Below are positions 1 to 7,887 of a stretch of DNA of 64,000 bases, piece by piece. Positions within the stretch are counted from its first letter, which is position 1. Each line of letters opens with the position of its first letter. Below the pieces are notes generated by a model that saw only the letters and a list, made by a program, of their open reading frames with translations, was not told the origin of the DNA and did not search any database. Source of the stretch: Bacteroidota bacterium. GTDB lineage: Bacteria; Bacteroidota; Bacteroidia; Cytophagales; Cytophagaceae. Where the stretch lies: contig JAEWYS010000001.1 of the NCBI GenBank assembly GCA_023458555.1, positions 434,001 to 498,000 of the forward strand, in the 5' to 3' direction. The position numbers and the translations under genes are program-made.

Positions 1-319
1 ACAATTTTTTAAATGATTACAATTGTTAATCCAAGTGAAAAGACAGGATAAAGAGTGAATTTTTTTTGAAAGGGAAAAGCATGAAGTCGTAATAATACTC
101 ATGAAATATATTGTATTATTCCAAGGGTAACCAGAGCTCCGGATTTTGGGTATACAATAACGTTGAATAATGAAGTGCTAAGCGAGTTGCTTATGCCAGT
201 TCCGGAGTTATCGGGCAGTGAATGAATAGTTCGTATAAGGCAGGCGCATAGTATGGTTCGGGTAATCCGGAAAAATAACAATGTTTGCAACTCCCGGGCG
301 GTTGAAAAGGATGTAGCAG
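1..319. other. Left-edge intergenic stretch, no gene seen
   Basis: No convincing coding region. The short open frames here are compositionally poor and unlike a protein. A near-palindrome GATTACAATTGTTAATC lies at 15-31 and resembles the TTACA/TGTAA dyads upstream of the XRE gene, but a single copy in AT-rich DNA is weak evidence. Confidence 0.5.
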
Positions 320-520
320 CTATTTACAGGTACACTGTCCGCCAAGGCTGTCAGCCTGTATCCGGCAGTATCTCCGGATCTTATCCTGTTCCCGGCTTTT
401 ACCGCAGTACTCACTCATTTGGGTCTTATTCCCGGTCTTATCCGTATAAGAGCATTCAATACAGGTAGTGCAGGCAGAAAACCCAATGCTCAGAAGGGTG
501 GCAATGATTATAGCTCTCAT
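320..520 (-). CDS. Small Cys-rich putative lipoprotein
   Basis: A 66-residue protein starting at the ATG at 520. It opens with a short hydrophobic signal segment ending in GFSAC, so Cys17 could be the lipid-modified residue after signal peptidase II cleavage. The mature part is hydrophilic and has several further cysteines (CTTCIEC near the start, CTC near the end), which suggests disulphides or metal binding in the periplasm or on the outer membrane. It is transcribed away from hisG, so the region 521-627 is a divergent promoter region. No family recognised; function unknown. The lipobox has Phe at -3 instead of Leu, so lipidation is inferred. Confidence 0.6.
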   Translation of the reverse strand: MRAIIIATLLSIGFSACTTCIECSYTDKTGNKTQMSEYCGKSREQDKIRRYCRIQADSLGGQCTCK

Positions 521-571
521 ATACTTTTTTATGAAATGTAATAATAAATTAATTATTCGGTTTTTAAAAAA

Positions 572-602
572 TTGTATTTAATGGTTTCCCTATGTTACTT
601 TG
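572..602 (+). promoter_or_regulatory. Putative hisG promoter (Bacteroidota type)
   Basis: TTG at 572-574 is followed after 20 nt by TTACTTTG at 595-602, one mismatch from the TAnnTTTG -7 element. The hisG ATG lies 25 nt downstream, giving a short leader. Seen by eye; no transcript data. Confidence 0.5.
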
Positions 603-627
603 CTAAAATATCAATATCCTATTCATA

Positions 628-1488
628 ATGACAAAAGTGCTGAGACTGGCTGTTCAAAAATCCGGAAGACTAAGTGAGGATTCTCTGAAACTTATAAAAG
701 AATGTGGTATATCGTTTAACAACGGTGCCGGTAAGCTAAAATCGGTCGCTTCAAATTTCCCGATTGAGTTATTGTTTTTGCGGGATGATGATATACCCGG
801 CTATGTATCAGATGGAGTTGCCGACCTGGGGATAGTAGGGGAAAATGTGTATGTAGAGAAGCAAAAGTCAGTAAAAGTGATTGAAAAGCTTGGATTCTCA
901 AAATGTCGCTTGTCCATTGGGGTTGATAAATCCTTTGATTATAAAGGAATAAAATCGTTGCAGGGGATGGAGATTGCTACATCCTATCCATATATTTTGT
1001 CTGAATTTCTGAAAGAAAACGGGATTACTGCCGGAATTCATGAAATCAGCGGTTCAGTCGAGATCGCTCCCAGTATCGGATTGGCAGATGCTGTTTGCGA
1101 TATCGTAAGTTCAGGAAGTACCTTGATAAGTAACGGGTTAAAGGAAGCTGAGGTTATTTTCAGATCCGAGGCTGTTCTTATTGGATACCCCGATCTGTCT
1201 GAAGAAAAATCCGGGATTCTGAATGATTTATTGTTCAGAATGAATGCTGTGAGAAATGCACAGAATAAAAAGTATATTCTGCTGAATGCTCCCAATGCTT
1301 CTATCGATACGATTATTCAACTGTTGCCCGGAGTAAAGAGTCCGACTATAATGCCTCTGGCTGAGGAGGGGTGGAGTTCATTGCATTCAGTCGTGAATGA
1401 GAATGAGTTCTGGGAAGTTATAGAAAAATTAAGAGAAGCAGGCGCTGAGGGAATTTTAGTATTACCCATTGAAAAAATTATTCGCTGA
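628..1488 (+). CDS. hisG: ATP phosphoribosyltransferase, long form (HisG)
   Basis: Catalyses the first step of histidine synthesis, condensing ATP with phosphoribosyl pyrophosphate. The 286-residue length and the C-terminal extension after about residue 210 indicate the long, HisZ-independent form with a PII-like C-terminal domain that normally binds histidine for feedback inhibition. The N-terminal part has the family pattern beginning LRLAVQKSGRLSEDSL, and the central segment GSTLISNGLKEAEVI is the phosphate-binding region. The ATG at 628 fits the family N-terminus. Its stop overlaps the start of hisD (TGATG), so the two are translationally coupled and co-transcribed. Confidence 0.95.
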   Translation: MTKVLRLAVQKSGRLSEDSLKLIKECGISFNNGAGKLKSVASNFPIELLFLRDDDIPGYVSDGVADLGIVGENVYVEKQKSVKVIEKLGFSKCRLSIGVDKSFDYKGIKSLQGMEIATSYPYILSEFLKENGITAGIHEISGSVEIAPSIGLADAVCDIVSSGSTLISNGLKEAEVIFRSEAVLIGYPDLSEEKSGILNDLLFRMNAVRNAQNKKYILLNAPNASIDTIIQLLPGVKSPTIMPLAEEGWSSLHSVVNENEFWEVIEKLREAGAEGILVLPIEKIIR

Positions 1489-2768
1489 TGAAGGTTATAG
1501 AATATCCGGAAAGAGAGAATTGGGATAAAATCATTCAGAGACCAGGCTTTTCTCTGGAACACCTGGAAGATATTGTAAAGCCGGTTCTGGAGGAGGTAAG
1601 GCAACATGGAGACCGGGCTATTATTGAGTTGACAGAGAAGTTTGATAAGGTGAAGCTATCCGGGTTAATAGTTTCTGACGCAGAAATAAAAGAAGCCGAA
1701 GGACTTGTGGATCAGGAGCTGAAAGAGGCGATTAATATAGCAAGACAGAATATTTATCGTTTTCATTATGCGCAGCTGGAAAGAATGGAACCGGTAGAAA
1801 CAATGACGGGAGTATCCTGCTGGCGAAAGAGTATTGCCATTCAAAAGGTCGGATTGTATATACCGGGCGGCTCAGCTCCCTTATTTTCCACGGTCTTAAT
1901 GCTGGCTATTCCTGCCAATATTGCCGGTTGTGAAGAAATAGTATTGTGTACACCGCCTGATAAGAATGGAAAAGTGCATCCTGCTATTTTATACACCGCA
2001 AATCTGCTAGGTGTAACAAGGATTATAAAGGCTGGTGGTGCTCAGGCAATTGCCGGAATGGCGTATGGTACCGCATCGATTCCTAAAACAGATAAAATAT
2101 TTGGTCCCGGTAACCAGTATGTAACAGTGGCTAAGCAGCTGGTTAACCGTCAGGGTATCGCTATAGATATGCCGGCCGGCCCTTCCGAAGCTGCTGTGCT
2201 GGCCGATAGGAGTGGTAATGCTGTTTTTATCGCTTCAGATCTGCTTTCTCAGGCGGAACATGGTACGGACAGTCATTTGCTGTTTGTTACCAATGACAAG
2301 GACCTGTTGAAGGAAGTACTGGCCGAAGTTGATAAACAGGTGGCAGATCTTCCAAGAAAGGAATTTGCTTTGAAAACCCTAAGCAACAGTGTGTGTGTGC
2401 TGGTGAATGATATTGAAGAAGGGATGGCTGTTATTAATGCATATGCTCCCGAGCATTTGATTTTGCAGGTCAGTGATGTACAGCGCTGGGCAGATGAAGT
2501 TGTGAATGCAGGTTCTGTGTTTATGGGCAATTATACACCGGAAGCAGCAGGAGATTATGCAAGCGGAACCAACCATACCTTGCCAACGAATGGCTATGCC
2601 AGAATGTATTCAGGTGTTTCGGTTGATTCTTTTGTTAAAAAAGTAACTTTTCAGCACATTCGCCCGGAAGGACTTCGTACGATTGGTCCATACATTGAGA
2701 CTATGGCTGAAAATGAAGGCCTTCGGGCCCACAGAAATGCTGTTAGTCTTCGCTTGAAATCACTCTGA
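1488..2768 (+). CDS. hisD: Histidinol dehydrogenase (HisD)
   Basis: Performs the last two steps of histidine synthesis, oxidising L-histidinol to histidine with NAD and zinc. The 426-residue length is normal. Recognisable segments are KVGLYIPGGSAPLFSTVLM, the KIFGPGNQYVTVAK stretch, DMPAGPSEAAVLAD, LLSQAEHGTDS (metal-ligand region) and the C-terminal GDYASGTNHTLPT block. The ATG overlaps the hisG stop by one base. The next histidine gene, hisC, is not adjacent but lies about 6.4 kb downstream on the same strand. Confidence 0.97.
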   Translation: MKVIEYPERENWDKIIQRPGFSLEHLEDIVKPVLEEVRQHGDRAIIELTEKFDKVKLSGLIVSDAEIKEAEGLVDQELKEAINIARQNIYRFHYAQLERMEPVETMTGVSCWRKSIAIQKVGLYIPGGSAPLFSTVLMLAIPANIAGCEEIVLCTPPDKNGKVHPAILYTANLLGVTRIIKAGGAQAIAGMAYGTASIPKTDKIFGPGNQYVTVAKQLVNRQGIAIDMPAGPSEAAVLADRSGNAVFIASDLLSQAEHGTDSHLLFVTNDKDLLKEVLAEVDKQVADLPRKEFALKTLSNSVCVLVNDIEEGMAVINAYAPEHLILQVSDVQRWADEVVNAGSVFMGNYTPEAAGDYASGTNHTLPTNGYARMYSGVSVDSFVKKVTFQHIRPEGLRTIGPYIETMAENEGLRAHRNAVSLRLKSL

Positions 2769-2785
2769 ATTAATTTGAGTGTTAA

Positions 2786-2876
2786 TTTAGCAGATTTAAG
2801 ACAGGCTTGAGTTTTGATTGATCCCCACCCCTGGATTTTGTGAGAACGTGTCTTAAAATGTCTTAAATCTGCTAAA
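2786..2876. repeat. 18-bp perfect inverted repeat between convergent hisD and cysM
   Basis: TTTAGCAGATTTAAGACA at 2786-2803 is exactly mirrored by its reverse complement at 2859-2876, with a 55-nt spacer. It lies between the convergent ends of hisD and cysM. The spacer is long for an intrinsic terminator and there is no clean U-tract, so it may be a bidirectional terminator/processing hairpin or a remnant of a small repeat element. A second partial copy of the right arm (TCTTAAAA, from 2851) precedes it. Confidence 0.6.
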
Positions 2877-2899
2877 AACTACCCGCTTTTGTTGGTTAA

Positions 2900-3784
2900 T
2901 TAATAATCGAACAGGTCAGAGGATAGATATCGATCTCCTTTATCACATATTATACACACTACGATGCCTTTATCTATCTGATGCACAAGTTTTTCAGCTG
3001 CTGCTACCGCGCCTCCGCTGCTCATTCCGGCAAATATTCCTTCGACCCGTGCCATTTTTCTGGTCATATCGGTAGCTTCTGCCTGAGTTACATCGATTAT
3101 TCTGTCGACTCTTGAAGGATCAAAAATCTTGGGAAGATATTCTTTAGGCCACCTGCGGATTCCAGGAATTTTGGATCCATCGGTAGGCTGTACTCCGACA
3201 ATCTCGATTGCATTGTTTTTTTCTTTGAGAAATCGGGAGACCCCCATTATGGTTCCTGTAGTTCCCATAGAGGACACAAAGTGTGTGATCTTATGATCCG
3301 TATCACGCCATATCTCAGGTCCTGTGCCATAATAATGCGCCATATAATTGTCCGGATTGGCAAACTGATTCAGCATAAGATATCCACCTTGTGCTACTTT
3401 ATTATGGGCATAGTCAATAGCTGCTTCCATAGAGCCTGCTTCAGGTGTCAGTGTTACTGTGGCTCCGAAAGCTCTCATCGTCTGTATACGCTCTCTGGTT
3501 GAATTTTCCGGCATTACCAGCTCTATGTCCAGATGAAATAACCGTGCGATCATGGCCAGAGCAATACCTGTGTTGCCGCTGGTGGCTTCGATAAGTTTCA
3601 TGCCCGGCTTTATATCGCCGCGTTCCAGAGCGCCTTTGATCATACCATATGCGGCCCTGTCTTTAATGCTGCCACCGGGGTTGTGGCCTTCCAGCTTGGC
3701 GAAAATTCTGACTCCGTCCTTATGTATCAGGTTTTTTATTTCGATCATGGGTGTATTGCCCACAAGATCCAGTAAAGTTGCCAT
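2900..3784 (-). CDS. cysM: Cysteine synthase (O-acetylserine sulfhydrylase, CysM-like)
   Basis: PLP enzyme that makes L-cysteine from O-acetylserine and sulfide or thiosulfate. The PLP lysine is Lys41 in GGSIKDRAA; the substrate loop EATSGNTG and the phosphate-binding loop SSMGTTGTIMG are present, and the C-terminal part has GIFAGMSSGGA. The 294-residue length and the KDRAA/EATSGNTG context fit CysM better than CysK, but the A/B assignment is by resemblance. The gene follows cysE with a 6-bp gap on the same strand, so substrate supply and use are probably encoded in one transcript. Confidence 0.92.
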   Translation of the reverse strand: MATLLDLVGNTPMIEIKNLIHKDGVRIFAKLEGHNPGGSIKDRAAYGMIKGALERGDIKPGMKLIEATSGNTGIALAMIARLFHLDIELVMPENSTRERIQTMRAFGATVTLTPEAGSMEAAIDYAHNKVAQGGYLMLNQFANPDNYMAHYYGTGPEIWRDTDHKITHFVSSMGTTGTIMGVSRFLKEKNNAIEIVGVQPTDGSKIPGIRRWPKEYLPKIFDPSRVDRIIDVTQAEATDMTRKMARVEGIFAGMSSGGAVAAAEKLVHQIDKGIVVCIICDKGDRYLSSDLFDY

Positions 3785-3790
3785 ACGGTA

Positions 3791-4621
3791 TTATTTTTTT
3801 ATAAAAGCTGCTTTATCCTGTGCCCTTCTGAGGTCTATTTCTGCAATATGGTATACTACCGAATAGGCCGGGATACTTTTGGTGAGCCATACATTACCCC
3901 CGATAACAGATCCTTGTCCTATAACAGTATCACCGCCAAGAATAGTAGCCCCGGAATATATTACCACGTTGTCCTCAATAGTGGGATGTCTTTTGGTTTC
4001 AGAAAGTTCTTTCGAAACACTGAGAGCGCCAAGAGTTACTCCCTGGTATATTTTGACATATTTACCAATGTTGGTGGTTGCACCGATTACAATTCCTGTT
4101 CCGTGATCGATAAAGAAATAAGGCCCTATTTCAGCTGACGGGTGTATGTCAATACCTGTTCTGCTATGGGCATATTCAGTCAGAACTCTGGGTAATAACG
4201 GAATATCAAGCTGATGCAGCAGATGTGCCAGTCTGTAAAATGCAATCGCATAAAAGCCTGGATATGCGCGAATAACTTCATATTCGGATACGGCCGCAGG
4301 ATCTTCCTTGACTATAGTTTCTATATCTGTTTGCAGTAGCTCATAGACTTCTGGTAATCTTTGGAAAAAAGTACCGGCTAATGTAGCAGACTGGTCAGTT
4401 ATGGATGGAATTTTGGATAAAATAGATGCCAGATCGATTTGCAGCTCATCAAGTCCTTTACTTATGTCTTCAAGCGTACGAAATTTCTTTCTGGACTTGG
4501 ACAGCGCCGGAAAAAGTATCTGTAAAACGTTATTGGTAAACTTTGTAACAGAAAAAGATGAAGGGTAATATTCTGTATTGAGATGTTTATCAAGTAGTTT
4601 TTCTGTAAAGTTTCGGTTCAT
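3791..4621 (-). CDS. cysE: Serine O-acetyltransferase
   Basis: Acetylates serine with acetyl-CoA to give O-acetylserine, the substrate of the adjacent CysM. The C-terminal half is a left-handed beta-helix of hexapeptide repeats (GTGIVIGATTNIGKYVKIYQ and following); the catalytic His is in FIDHGTG. The N-terminal half is helical and longer than in EpsC, like other Bacteroidota homologues. I start it at the ATG at 4621 (276 residues); the frame is open to a TTG at 4627 but the ATG is the better start. The usual C-terminal Ile tail is absent (ends AAFIKK), so complex formation with cysteine synthase may differ. Confidence 0.92.
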   Translation of the reverse strand: MNRNFTEKLLDKHLNTEYYPSSFSVTKFTNNVLQILFPALSKSRKKFRTLEDISKGLDELQIDLASILSKIPSITDQSATLAGTFFQRLPEVYELLQTDIETIVKEDPAAVSEYEVIRAYPGFYAIAFYRLAHLLHQLDIPLLPRVLTEYAHSRTGIDIHPSAEIGPYFFIDHGTGIVIGATTNIGKYVKIYQGVTLGALSVSKELSETKRHPTIEDNVVIYSGATILGGDTVIGQGSVIGGNVWLTKSIPAYSVVYHIAEIDLRRAQDKAAFIKK

Positions 4622-4758
4622 GTTCAAACTTTTGAAAAGTAAAAGTAGTAAAATAAATGTTTTTATTAGAATAGGATTTGGTATCAGAACGACAAAAACT
4701 TCTCAGATATTTTCACGAGTGTGGTGTATGCAAAAAGGCAGGAGAAATGGTTGGAAAA

Positions 4759-5928
4759 TTAATTTCCCCGGAGAATTTTCAGGAACTGAGACTTTGAATA
4801 CTGATCTTTATAACGCTCCCGGGCAATATCAAATAATGCTTCAGGCTGGATGAAGCCCTTATCAATAGCATGCAGGGCTGCCGCCTCTGTATCTTTAACC
4901 AGCAACATATCAATCTGATATTCTTTGATAATTTGTTCAGCGATTCTTTTTACTTCGTTATGCCGATTTTTGTTGCTGACATCCCGGATATATACTGCTT
5001 TGATACGATCGGGATATTTTTCTATGGTTTGCCGATATATCTCCGGATCTTTCTGACCACTGTCTCCGATCAGGATAAACCCGAGTTTATCAAAGGTTTC
5101 TAATATATGTCTGATCTTTGTTAATTTATGATCATGCTTGCCTCTGCCTGAACGGAAAAGTTTAAATAACCCAACCTTTAACTCATGAAGCATGAACATT
5201 CCTTTGGGAATGTTTTGATTTTTACAGAAATCAACCAGAAGGTCATAAAGATTCCATTCACTGCTGGACACATAAAAAATAGGATTGAGATATTGCCCGT
5301 CACTGCTATTAGAGTGCAATGCTCTGTAAAAAGCAGCTACTCCTTCGAAAGGAAGGCGGGTAGAGGCATTTTTAAGCAGCATAAGCCGAAGTTTTTTGAA
5401 TAAGCTGGTAGAATGGCTTACCAGTATGGTATCATCAATATCGGAGATTATTCCAAATTTGCTTTCCGGTACAGGCACCAAAACTTCGGCGAAAGCTACT
5501 TCACAATCTGTCTCACAGAAAGCTTCATCAATCAGCGTAATAGTAACAATATACCAGTTGGTATTTGGATGTAGTCTGTTGATTAATATGAAATTAAACT
5601 CAAATTCGCCATATGCATTTGATTCAGTAACATGAGCCTGTCCATTAAACTCGGCTTTTAGCTTAACATAGGGAATTTCATTGCTCACATATCGTTTGAT
5701 CATAGCAGAGATATTATCCCAGATGTTCTTTTCGGAATCGGGTTTAGCCAGTTCCCTGTCTTCAACTATGCGTCCTCTTACGTATATAACATCCTGATTG
5801 CCAAAGCCAATATAGGGTAGAATCTTGGGATTTCCAAGCCAGCCCATCTTCTGTTTAACTAACAGATTGAGACGTCGTAACGGGCTTTTAACCCGTCTGT
5901 GAACAAACTTTACCGGCCAGGTTCCCAT
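4759..5928 (-). CDS. App1-family (DUF2183) phosphatase-like protein
   Basis: A 389-residue protein if begun at the ATG at 5928; the frame is open to a TTG at 5964, but the ATG is preferred. The middle carries the HAD-like motif SDIDDTILVS (Asp in DIDDT at about residues 163-167), followed by FYVSSSEWNLYDLL and LIGDSGQKDPEIY, the pattern of the DUF2183 catalytic domain found in the yeast phosphatidate phosphatase App1. The region before it (GYGEFEF-like beta segments) could be an accessory beta domain. Likely cytoplasmic; no signal peptide. Inferred activity is phosphatidate or another phosphomonoester hydrolysis. It lies alone between cysE and the XRE gene. Confidence 0.75.
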   Translation of the reverse strand: MGTWPVKFVHRRVKSPLRRLNLLVKQKMGWLGNPKILPYIGFGNQDVIYVRGRIVEDRELAKPDSEKNIWDNISAMIKRYVSNEIPYVKLKAEFNGQAHVTESNAYGEFEFNFILINRLHPNTNWYIVTITLIDEAFCETDCEVAFAEVLVPVPESKFGIISDIDDTILVSHSTSLFKKLRLMLLKNASTRLPFEGVAAFYRALHSNSSDGQYLNPIFYVSSSEWNLYDLLVDFCKNQNIPKGMFMLHELKVGLFKLFRSGRGKHDHKLTKIRHILETFDKLGFILIGDSGQKDPEIYRQTIEKYPDRIKAVYIRDVSNKNRHNEVKRIAEQIIKEYQIDMLLVKDTEAAALHAIDKGFIQPEALFDIARERYKDQYSKSQFLKILRGN

Positions 5929-5996
5929 AGAATGTTGTTTCCTCAAAAAATAAGAAACGAACAATCCAATTTGTTTACCCGCTTTCCGGATTTATG

Positions 5997-6752
5997 CTAT
6001 TCCGGGGTATATACAGCAAAGGTCTTATCTGCGAAAAACATTACTATGCGTTCGATTTTCTTTCCTTCTGAATTGCCGAATAAGGCGTCGGTTATAATAG
6101 TTTCTTTTTTAATTCCCTTATTATCATTGCCTTTTATTGCTTCATGAGGAGCAGACTGCTCATATTGACGGTGCTTATATTGCTCACGGGGATATTCATA
6201 ATGACCGTAAGGTGGGGTAGAGGAATAGCTGTGATCTGGTTCCCGTGCGAATTCCGGGTTGGCGGGTGGCGGATTGTGATAAAAAGAAGGCGGATAAGGA
6301 GGCATTTGTCTGAAAGACTGAACATCATCTCTTCGGCGTGATTCTGATACCGGTGGTTCCTGTGGTAGGACGGGTATTGAATCCGGCTGAGAATAAACAG
6401 GCTGAGAATGCGCTGTATCGGACGAAGATACGGGCTGATTCTCTACACGCGATTCTAAAGGTGCTTTGTTTATAATTTCCTTATTATCAATATTTTGCTT
6501 TGTTTCCTCTGATGAGTCTTCAAATAAGTTTAGCTGTTTCATTGTTCCTTCTCCTGTTAAGAGCCATTGTGGGTTGATTTGGTCAAAAGCCTTGAGAATT
6601 TTCATTACAACATCAAGGCTGGGGCGATTTCTGCCTGAAAGTATGTGAGAAATCGCAGGTCGCTGAATGCCAATCTCATCCGCAAATGCAGAGGGAGAAA
6701 GATTATATTCCTGCATCAACTGCCTTATCCGGTCGGTTATTTCTTCGGTCAT
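5997..6752 (-). CDS. XRE-family HTH regulator with disordered Pro/Tyr-rich middle
   Basis: Residues 1-75 form a Cro/C1-type helix-turn-helix: LSPSAFADEIGIQRPAISHI then LSGRNRPSLDVVMKILKAF, followed by the PQWLLTGEG segment common in Bacteroidota XRE proteins. Residues about 80-215 are low complexity, rich in Pro, Tyr, Ser, Gln and His (PPYPPSFYHNPPPANPEF). A short ordered tail (ERIVMFFADKTFAVYTPE) ends the protein. Its own upstream region carries seven copies of a TTACAAATGTAA-like dyad, so autoregulation is likely. The regulated process is unknown. ATG at 6752. Confidence 0.85.
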   Translation of the reverse strand: MTEEITDRIRQLMQEYNLSPSAFADEIGIQRPAISHILSGRNRPSLDVVMKILKAFDQINPQWLLTGEGTMKQLNLFEDSSEETKQNIDNKEIINKAPLESRVENQPVSSSDTAHSQPVYSQPDSIPVLPQEPPVSESRRRDDVQSFRQMPPYPPSFYHNPPPANPEFAREPDHSYSSTPPYGHYEYPREQYKHRQYEQSAPHEAIKGNDNKGIKKETIITDALFGNSEGKKIERIVMFFADKTFAVYTPE

Positions 6753-6761
6753 AATAATCTT

Positions 6762-6934
6762 TTTACAAATGTAATTATGATTGTTTTAACAAATGTAACT
6801 TAATTTGCTATTAAATATAACAAAAGTAAATAAAAATTAACAAATGTTTGAATAAAAATAACAAAAATAAACTAAAATACAGGCGTTAATTTACATTTGT
6901 TATAATTGTAAATCAGTACAGGTAACTTTTGTAA
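6762..6934. promoter_or_regulatory. Array of seven TTACAAATGTAA-like operator sites
   Basis: Twelve-base sites with dyad TTACA/TGTAA occur at 6763, 6787, 6818, 6838, 6859, 6891 (inverted) and 6923, immediately upstream of the XRE gene. Start-to-start spacings are 24, 31, 20, 21, 32 and 32 bp, so from the second site on they are near multiples of the DNA helical repeat. The minus-strand reading of the best copies (TACATTTG) also matches the Bacteroidota -7 element TAnnTTTG, so some copies may overlap or be promoter elements. Binding by the XRE protein is inferred. Confidence 0.6.
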
Positions 6935-7242
6935 ACTGATTTTTAACTCTTTTATGACAAAATATTAGTTAAAATTGTTCGGGGGTTTTCTATGATGCTG
7001 AAGACTTTCCTGAATTATAAAGTAGTTGACTTTAGCGCTTAAGGTATATGCATTCACTCTTTTCAGGAAGAGCTAAAGTAGTAGAAGCATGGACGGGTTA
7101 TCTGAACACTTTCCGGGAAAAAGAAATAGGGGATTAGTAAGCCTTTAATGAATCAGGGAGAGGGAAATAGCTTGGTTTCGGAAATAATAATAATTGAGGT
7201 TTGTGGTCCTGAAAAATGGAAACTATGCCGGAATGTAGAATG
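6935..7242. other. Intergenic stretch, no supported gene
   Basis: Beyond the operator array there is no convincing gene before the terminator at 7243. A 29-codon frame (7048-7137) and a 16-codon frame (from 6992) exist on the plus strand but lack support. It could hold the target of the operator array as a small RNA or peptide; nothing decisive is visible. Confidence 0.4.
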
Positions 7243-7272
7243 AAAAAAGCTGATGTTTGGGCATCAGCTTTT
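7243..7272 (-). terminator. Intrinsic terminator of the rhodanese gene
   Basis: An 11-bp perfect stem, 7245-7255 with 7262-7272, and a 6-nt loop; read on the minus strand it is followed by a run of T. It lies 30 nt past the stop of the rhodanese-like gene. Confidence 0.8.
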
Positions 7273-7302
7273 GTAAATAGTTTAGATATGTTAATTGGTA
7301 AT

Positions 7303-7752
7303 TTATTGAGCTGCCATTGGATAACCTTTCTTGATCCAGTCATCTTCAAGACTTGTAGGCAAATTCAGAAGCTTAAAGTTTGTATACCCCCGCGTTTCCA
7401 GATAAAGCATTGTGTTTTTTATATTCGGACAGTTGACAAGCTTGCAACATCCGCAGTAGACTACGATTTCCTGCTGAAGGGGTAGTTTGTCTACATGTGC
7501 TTTAAAGGCTTCAATACCTTTCTGGCTTGCTCCGGCTCCCATATCTTTGGCATATTTGATTTTCTCCATGGGACCAACGTTCAGGATCACTGGTTTGGCT
7601 GCTTTCGGATCATTCAGCTTTTTGGCGAGAGCTGAAGGTTCAATTAATTGAGATGAGTCCCAGGGATCGCTTTGCAGAATAAAGGAGAAAAGAGAGAATG
7701 CTGCGACGGCTAGTGCAATCAGGTAAAAGTTCCCTTTAAGTGATTTTATCAT
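7303..7752 (-). CDS. Exported rhodanese-like protein
   Basis: A 149-residue protein with an N-terminal hydrophobic signal/anchor (YLIALAVAAFSLFSFIL) and a single rhodanese-fold domain. The active-loop region reads VVYCGCCKLVNCPNI: the first Cys after VVYC fits the catalytic rhodanese cysteine, and the additional cysteines nearby are unusual and could chelate metal or form disulphides. Probably faces the periplasm. Role: sulfur transfer or thiol chemistry, substrate unknown. It has its own terminator and stands alone between the XRE and AraC genes. ATG at 7752. Confidence 0.75.
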   Translation of the reverse strand: MIKSLKGNFYLIALAVAAFSLFSFILQSDPWDSSQLIEPSALAKKLNDPKAAKPVILNVGPMEKIKYAKDMGAGASQKGIEAFKAHVDKLPLQQEIVVYCGCCKLVNCPNIKNTMLYLETRGYTNFKLLNLPTSLEDDWIKKGYPMAAQ

Positions 7753-7887
7753 AATTTGTTAAATTGATGTTTACTAAAACGATTTACAGTTCAAATTTCT
7801 TACCAAACTTTTGTAAAACGATATGTCAGGTAAAAAATTCTCCGGTTCCTGCTAAATACCCTTTGAGATCTTTAAAGTAAACTCTTT

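Noticed and set aside
15..31. Possible extra XRE operator at the left edge
   Set aside because: One near-palindrome in AT-rich DNA with no array; probability of chance is high.
5929..5964. TTG-started extension of the App1-like gene
   Set aside because: Adds no conserved residues; the ATG at 5928 is the better start.
7048..7137. 29-codon plus-strand frame beyond the operator array
   Set aside because: No SD, promoter, recognisable composition or partner; could be chance. Left only as a note in the gap entry.
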